Of a DNA stretch of 64,000 nucleotides, positions 59,682-64,000 are shown in pieces. Origin of the DNA: Methylobacterium sp. 2A (GTDB lineage Bacteria; Pseudomonadota; Alphaproteobacteria; Rhizobiales; Beijerinckiaceae); assembly GCF_009806555.1 (NCBI RefSeq), contig NZ_VUOK01000056.1:1-64000 (forward strand). Reading direction: 5' to 3'. How positions within the stretch are numbered: the stretch's first letter is position 1; every line of letters begins with the position of its first letter. A program made the translations under genes and the position numbers. The notes beneath the pieces were generated by a model. The model worked only from the letters and a program-made list of their open reading frames with translations, had not been told where the DNA came from and did no database searches.

Positions 59682-61460
59682 CTAGTTCAGGCGGAAACGA
59701 CGCTCTCCGTAGGCGTACAGCGGGCGCCAGAGAAGGCGATTAAAGGCCACTACAAACAGGCTCATCACCGCCACGCCGAGCACCACGCGGGGAAAGTTGC
59801 CGGCCTCGCTCGCGTCGGCGATGTAGGCGCCAAGACCGTTCGCCCGCAGCTTGGTGTCGCCCCAACTCGCGACCTCGGCCACGATGCTGGCGTTCCAGGA
59901 GCCGCCCGAAGCCGTGAGTGCGCCGGTCACGTAGTAGGGGAAGATCCCCGGCAGAATGACCTGCCGCCACCATTGCCAGGATCGCAGGCGGTACATCGTC
60001 GCCACCTCCCGCAGGTCAGTCGGGAACGCGCTCGCCCCGGCGATGACGTTGAACAAGATGTACCACTGGGTGCCGAGTACCATCAGCGGCGAGAGCCAAA
60101 TGTTCGCGTCGAGCCGGAATGCGACGATGGCCACGACCGCGAACGGGAACAGGACATTGGCCGGGAACGCAGCGAGGAACTGCGCCACCGGCTGAATGCG
60201 CTCGGCGACGGCGGGGCGCAGACCGATCCAGACGCCGACCGGCACCCAGACCAGCGAGGCCAGCGCGATCAACACCATGACGCGCAGCAGCGTCAGACCT
60301 CCAAGCTCGATTGCTTCCAGAACGTCGCCGAGGCCGAGGGTCGTACGGACATAGGTGATGACATGCCACGCCGCATAGGCCGATAGGATCAGGATCAGCC
60401 CGAACCAGGCACTGTCGATCAGCCGGGTGCTGGCATGGGGCTTCCTTCGATGGGCGGCTCCGACAGGGGCGATTGCCCTCCGGAGGGGCCACCGTACCAG
60501 GGCGATCCGACCACCAAGCCAGCGCAGCGGCGAGACGACGACCTTGGTCAGACGCGTGCCGCGTAGCAGGTCGTAGACCCAGGATTGTGGACGTCGCTGG
60601 GCGGCGACCTGCTCGAAGCGGAACTTGTCGGCCCAAGCTACGACAGGGCGGAACACGAGCTGGTCGTAGAGCAGGATGACGAGGGCGATGGCGAACACCG
60701 CCCAGGCAATCGCGGGGATGTCCCGCCGTTCGATAGCCAACGACAGCCACGCACCGATACCGGGCAGCGTGATCCGGCTGTCGCCGACCGAGATCGCCTC
60801 AGATGCGACGACGAAGAACCATCCGCCAGACATCGACATCATCGCGTTCCAGACCAGCCCCGGGACGGCGTAGGGGGCTTCGAGGCGCAGGAACTTGAGC
60901 CAGGGCGAGAAACCGTAGCCGGACGCGACCTCACTTAGGTCACGGGGCACATTGCGCAGCGACTGGTAGAACGAGAAAGCCATATTCCAGGCCTGGCTCG
61001 TGAAGATCGCGAAGATTGCCGCACATTCGGCACCTAGCTGGCTGGCCGGGAACAGGTGCAGGAAGAACAGGACTGTGAAGGTCAGGAAGCCCAACACCGG
61101 CACGGATTGCAGGATGTCGAGGGCCGGGACGATGACGAGTTCGGCCTTGCGGCTCTTGGCAGCGAGCGTTGCGACCACGAAGGTGAAGACGAGGGATGCT
61201 GCCATGGCGGCAAACATGCGCAACGTCGTGCGCAGGGCGTAGTCCGGCAGGTGCCATAGATCGAGCGTAACCGGGTCGGCATCGAGCGCGGCGAGCGGTG
61301 CGTGCATCTCGTGCACGCCGTGGGTAAGGGCGACAAGCGTCCCGATGACGATGACGAAGGCGGCGACGTCGTAGCCATTCGGGACCAGGGAGACGCCGAG
61401 CCGGCCGACGCCGAGGGGAACGCGGCGGGTGATGTCACGGATCGCGCGGGCATCGAGCAT
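59682..61460 (-). CDS. Double-domain NitT/TauT-type ABC permease
   Basis: The 592-residue protein contains two fused binding-protein-dependent permease domains, each with an EAA-like loop (first SEVASGYGFSPWLKFLRLEAPYAVPGLVWN, second REVATMYRLRSWQWWRQVILPGIFPY). About 12 hydrophobic helices are predicted. A single gene with both halves is normal for a subset of NitT/TauT importers. It lies 47 bp before the ATPase gene. The substrate is unknown. Confidence 0.86.
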   Translation of the reverse strand: MLDARAIRDITRRVPLGVGRLGVSLVPNGYDVAAFVIVIGTLVALTHGVHEMHAPLAALDADPVTLDLWHLPDYALRTTLRMFAAMAASLVFTFVVATLAAKSRKAELVIVPALDILQSVPVLGFLTFTVLFFLHLFPASQLGAECAAIFAIFTSQAWNMAFSFYQSLRNVPRDLSEVASGYGFSPWLKFLRLEAPYAVPGLVWNAMMSMSGGWFFVVASEAISVGDSRITLPGIGAWLSLAIERRDIPAIAWAVFAIALVILLYDQLVFRPVVAWADKFRFEQVAAQRRPQSWVYDLLRGTRLTKVVVSPLRWLGGRIALVRWPLRRAIAPVGAAHRRKPHASTRLIDSAWFGLILILSAYAAWHVITYVRTTLGLGDVLEAIELGGLTLLRVMVLIALASLVWVPVGVWIGLRPAVAERIQPVAQFLAAFPANVLFPFAVVAIVAFRLDANIWLSPLMVLGTQWYILFNVIAGASAFPTDLREVATMYRLRSWQWWRQVILPGIFPYYVTGALTASGGSWNASIVAEVASWGDTKLRANGLGAYIADASEAGNFPRVVLGVAVMSLFVVAFNRLLWRPLYAYGERRFRLN

Positions 61461-61614
61461 GCTGGACCTCGCATGGAGCGAATGGCTCCCGCTGCACGCC
61501 TATTTCGGGCGCCTCATGATGCACGACGCAGGCGAACGGCCCAGCGCGTCGTCTCAGGTCTTGCGTGCATGCGACGCAGCGATCCGCTCGAACACAGGCC
61601 GCCGGCTAGGACCC

Positions 61615-61905
61615 CTACGCAGCCAACGATGCGAGATCCGCGCCCTGGATTTCGCGATGTTGCCAAGGGCGTAGAGAGCCGTGCCGACTGTCCGACACCT
61701 CTTCATCGGGCGCCCAGCGGCATGCCAGCCGGCCCGTCGCCGGATTGACGGTCCAAACGGCCCGCAGCGTTCCGGAGCCGTGCTGCCCTGTCTGGGTGCC
61801 GGCACCGCGGGAGGCGGTGGGATGACGGCGGACGGTCGAGACGACGTTCCCGTCCTTGGCAGGCACGGACCGGACCCAAGTACGCTGTGCGAAAAGGATA
61901 TTCAT
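61615..61905 (-). CDS. Small AVW-RL-C-W protein (96 aa)
   Basis: GAGAGGTGAGCC before ATG 61905 is a strong ribosome-binding site. The product contains LRAVWTVNPATGRLACRWAP, like the end of the 74-aa protein at 24512-24736. No signal peptide or other domain is seen. The pair may define a small uncharacterised family. It is located upstream of the ABC permease gene on the same strand. Confidence 0.6.
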   Translation of the reverse strand: MNILFAQRTWVRSVPAKDGNVVSTVRRHPTASRGAGTQTGQHGSGTLRAVWTVNPATGRLACRWAPDEEVSDSRHGSLRPWQHREIQGADLASLAA

Positions 61906-62269
61906 GGCTCACCTCTCTGAAGACCGGCCGTCCGTGCGGCCGGGTCTCGGAGGCGCGCCCTGTCAGGCGTCCGTGCGAGAGGTGGCCGGCGCGAACGGCG
62001 CGGTCAATCGACTATGACTGTCGCTTGGCATGGGACGGATCGTTCCTGAGGTATGCAGCCGTGTCGAAGGCCGGCTCGGGTGCACGGCGGTTGGATACAC
62101 CCCTATCCAGCCAAGTCAACGCTTACATTCTTGAGCTTTGTGGTAGGGCCCTGTGGGCGGGTGGGCTTGTCAGGAAGCCTGTGTGCGGGCGGCAACTTTG
62201 GAACCGAAGGACGCTTCCGCTGGCACGACGCGAGCCGTCCCGCCTCCTTGACACGCCCCAAGGCCAGTT
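61906..62269. other. 364-bp gap with no accepted gene
   Basis: The open + frame at 61887-62417 is not protein-like until near 62270, where an IS256-like remnant begins. Nothing else is recognised. Confidence 0.4.
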
Positions 62270-62417
62270 GCTGACCAGCGCCTATTCCAAAAGTGCCCTT
62301 GACGCCAATGGCCTGCTCAACAAATTGAAGAAAACTCTATCCGACCGGGCTCTCAGCGCCGAGACGGGTCATTATCCGACGGGCCATGACGCCGGCGGCG
62401 AGCCCGTTGCTCCTTAG
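62270..62417 (+). pseudogene. IS256-family transposase N-terminal remnant
   Basis: The segment ALDANGLLNKLKKTLSDRAL then SAETGHYPTGHDAGGEPVAP resembles the N-terminus of IS256/mutator transposases (NGLLDELKKALAERxLNAEMDHHL). About 50 codons remain before a stop. The rest of the element is absent. Confidence 0.45.
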
Positions 62418-62556
62418 ATATTCGAAATCCAGCCGCTGCATGATGTATCAACCATGGCGACACACAATCGGGATATAAAGGTCGGCCATGACCTTTGATG
62501 ACGCAAATTTTAATCGACAGAAATCGAAGCGCCAATCTATAGTTATCTAATCTATC

Positions 62557-63036
62557 TTGTGCGGCAATCAATTGGTACGATCTTTAACGCTTTCCCTGAT
62601 CTTGGCAAACTGGATCCTCTCCGCACATGCGGGGCCACACGATACACTGCATCGGCGCCCCGATGAGTACTCGCCAACCAGTGTTGTACTCGTCGGTCCT
62701 CATGTTGCTGTGACTCGCTCTTGTGGGGGAGCCTGGCCCAAAAGGGAACCGCTGTCGCGATCGTTCTGCTCATTAATGCCGGCTCAGACTTCGGATTGCG
62801 AGGGATTGCTGCGAATGCACGGCATGTTGCGCTGGGCGGAAAATCGATGCTCTCTGAGCCAGTACAATCCTGCAATCGTCGAAGAAGCGAGGAAATGCTA
62901 TGAACAGCTTGGCTCTAAAATCGCAGCACCGCTGATGGTGTTGGGCGCGAAAGAGTTCGAGCAACGTGCTTCAATGCAGGGCAAGGAAACCTTCTGCAAT
63001 GAAATTGTGAGACGTTTCCCCATGGCTGTCCACTGA
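62557..63036 (+). CDS. Secreted hypothetical protein with Cys residues
   Basis: The 159-residue product starts with a TTG codon at 62557 (or TTG 62572) and has a signal peptide (LVRSLTLSLILANWILSAHAG). The mature part contains about seven Cys and a helical C-terminal half (EGLLRMHGMLRWAENRCSLSQY, AIVEEARKCYEQLGSKIAAPLM). It is probably periplasmic. No family is recognised; the weak start codon leaves room for error. Confidence 0.5.
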   Translation: MCGNQLVRSLTLSLILANWILSAHAGPHDTLHRRPDEYSPTSVVLVGPHVAVTRSCGGAWPKREPLSRSFCSLMPAQTSDCEGLLRMHGMLRWAENRCSLSQYNPAIVEEARKCYEQLGSKIAAPLMVLGAKEFEQRASMQGKETFCNEIVRRFPMAVH

Positions 63037-63075
63037 CAATAAGTAAATTTACGTCAGGATATTTATATTCTGCGC

Positions 63076-64000
63076 TCAGAAATCAGCATGAATACGCGTT
63101 CCGAAGAAATTAGCCGGGCCGCGATCTTTGTTATAGCCGGGGTTGGCGATAAGCTGGTAATCGAATGAGACTGCTACCGCCTTGGTCACGTTCAAAGAGT
63201 AATACGCCTCAACGCCACGCTCGAGACCGTAGTGAAGCTGCCCATCCCCGATCACGAGCCCCTGCCCACCCGCAGCAAAAAACTCGCGATGTGCATGGGA
63301 CAGGCCGTTGACGAAGGTGCCGATACCAACGGTGTCGTTCGGACGGTCCCAAGCCACACCCTTCAACGAGAGGCCGCCTGAAACGCTGCGATCAATGTCG
63401 GTAAAAGATAAGTTCTCGTTGCGCCCGTCCGACGTGCTTGCCCGCGCAAACAAGCCGAGTTCGGGCGTGAGCGCCTGTTCAAGGTTGACGTAAGCGCCGC
63501 TCTTGTTGCGGTCCTTGCGGGTCAAGGCAGTCGTGGTGTTGATGTCCGAGAACGCGACTGGATCGAACGCTGTCAGCGTGAGGACCTGCCTAAAGCTGGC
63601 AGTCCGACCTTCGTTCGAGTATAGGCCGATCCGCAGTTTGCCGGGTTGATCCAGCAACGGCAGAACGTGCCGCTCTTCAAACTCCAGCGTTGCGCCACCG
63701 CGTCGCGTAATACGCGGGTCGAGGGGGTCCGTGCTGGGTAGCTTCGGCACCTGCGTGTAAGCGGCTCGGATCGCGAACTCCTTGCGGTTGTACTCGGCGA
63801 TGACGCCCTGCGTGAAGCCGGGCAGATTTGCAGGGAAGTCGTACCCGCCAGACTCCCAAAGGGCCCAGTTCATGAAGTCGACCCGCGGGTCGTGCGCGTA
63901 GATGTTGCCGTCGAAGAAGTCGCCCATGGCAAATTTGCCGGCGATCACGGTGATCCGCTCGATGTCGCGGGTCGTAGCAACCTGGTTCGGGCCGTCCGGA
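63076..64000 (-). CDS. OprB-type carbohydrate porin, 3-prime part
   Basis: The frame runs off the window and encodes the last 307 or so residues of an OprB-type porin. Long stretches match the fusion porin at 30203-32338 (AYTQVPKLPSTDPLDPRIT, YVNLEQALTPELGLFARAST, RGPANFFGTRIHADF with C-terminal Phe). Whether this copy also has an Omp25-like N-terminal domain is not visible here. Confidence 0.88.
   Translation of the reverse strand, partial: PDGPNQVATTRDIERITVIAGKFAMGDFFDGNIYAHDPRVDFMNWALWESGGYDFPANLPGFTQGVIAEYNRKEFAIRAAYTQVPKLPSTDPLDPRITRRGGATLEFEERHVLPLLDQPGKLRIGLYSNEGRTASFRQVLTLTAFDPVAFSDINTTTALTRKDRNKSGAYVNLEQALTPELGLFARASTSDGRNENLSFTDIDRSVSGGLSLKGVAWDRPNDTVGIGTFVNGLSHAHREFFAAGGQGLVIGDGQLHYGLERGVEAYYSLNVTKAVAVSFDYQLIANPGYNKDRGPANFFGTRIHADF

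Overview
The window is high-GC DNA whose gene set (Ros/MucR regulator, Omp25/OprB-type porin, CtrA-like box, BTLCP protease, copper genes, and many Tn3, IS66, IS5 and IS3 elements) points to an alphaproteobacterium, most likely Methylobacterium or Methylorubrum. The ParA gene with a small ribbon-helix-helix partner, the ParDE module and the dense mobile DNA suggest a plasmid or a plasmid-derived island. The genus is inferred from gene content and codon use; no database was searched.

Region 1 (1-13.7 kb) is a copper/silver handling island. A FixH/YtkA-like protein, a CusB-type adaptor with two metal-binding N-terminal motifs, a CusA (HME4-type) pump and a thioredoxin-reductase-like flavoprotein are translationally coupled. 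They are followed by a CusF-like chaperone, a CopG/DUF411 protein, a small membrane protein, a Met/Gly-rich periplasmic protein and a cytochrome b561. After a convergent methyltransferase and a possible structured RNA come a SCO protein, a DUF4395 membrane protein and a cysteine-desulfurase-like enzyme.

Region 2 (13.8-24 kb) begins with a complete Tn3-family transposon (38-bp inverted repeats, transposase, serine resolvase, one passenger ORF) that cuts a gene at its right end and lacks a target duplication. Beyond it is plasmid-like backbone: a SprT-like gene set among 14-bp direct repeats, a frameshifted ORF, a ParDE module, an HTH protein, and a parA/RHH pair flanked by a repeated 15-mer. 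An IS66 remnant and an AT-rich patch close the region.

Region 3 (24-44 kb) is transport and signalling. It holds an FrmR/RcnR-type repressor, a HisE-like hydrolase, an Nramp-like transporter without the usual Met-Pro-His motif, a Na/Pi cotransporter, a DUF2493 protein and an Omp25-OprB fusion porin. A histidine kinase/LuxR-type response regulator pair is divergent from a CzcCBA-like RND efflux operon. Three copies of a 16-bp palindrome resembling LuxR-type quorum-sensing boxes lie in the promoter regions of the RND operon and of a distant BTLCP (LapG-like) protease gene.

Region 4 (44-64 kb) is a patchwork of insertion sequences and cargo: an IS5 element, a MucR-like regulator, a sorbosone-type dehydrogenase with a diheme cytochrome c, an IS3 element, a Kup potassium transporter, and a TonB-dependent receptor split by an IS66 element whose exact 8-bp target duplication restores the reading frame when removed. 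A cation-diffusion-facilitator remnant, an ABC importer (ATPase plus double permease), small hypothetical genes, an IS256 remnant and a second OprB-type porin running off the window complete it.
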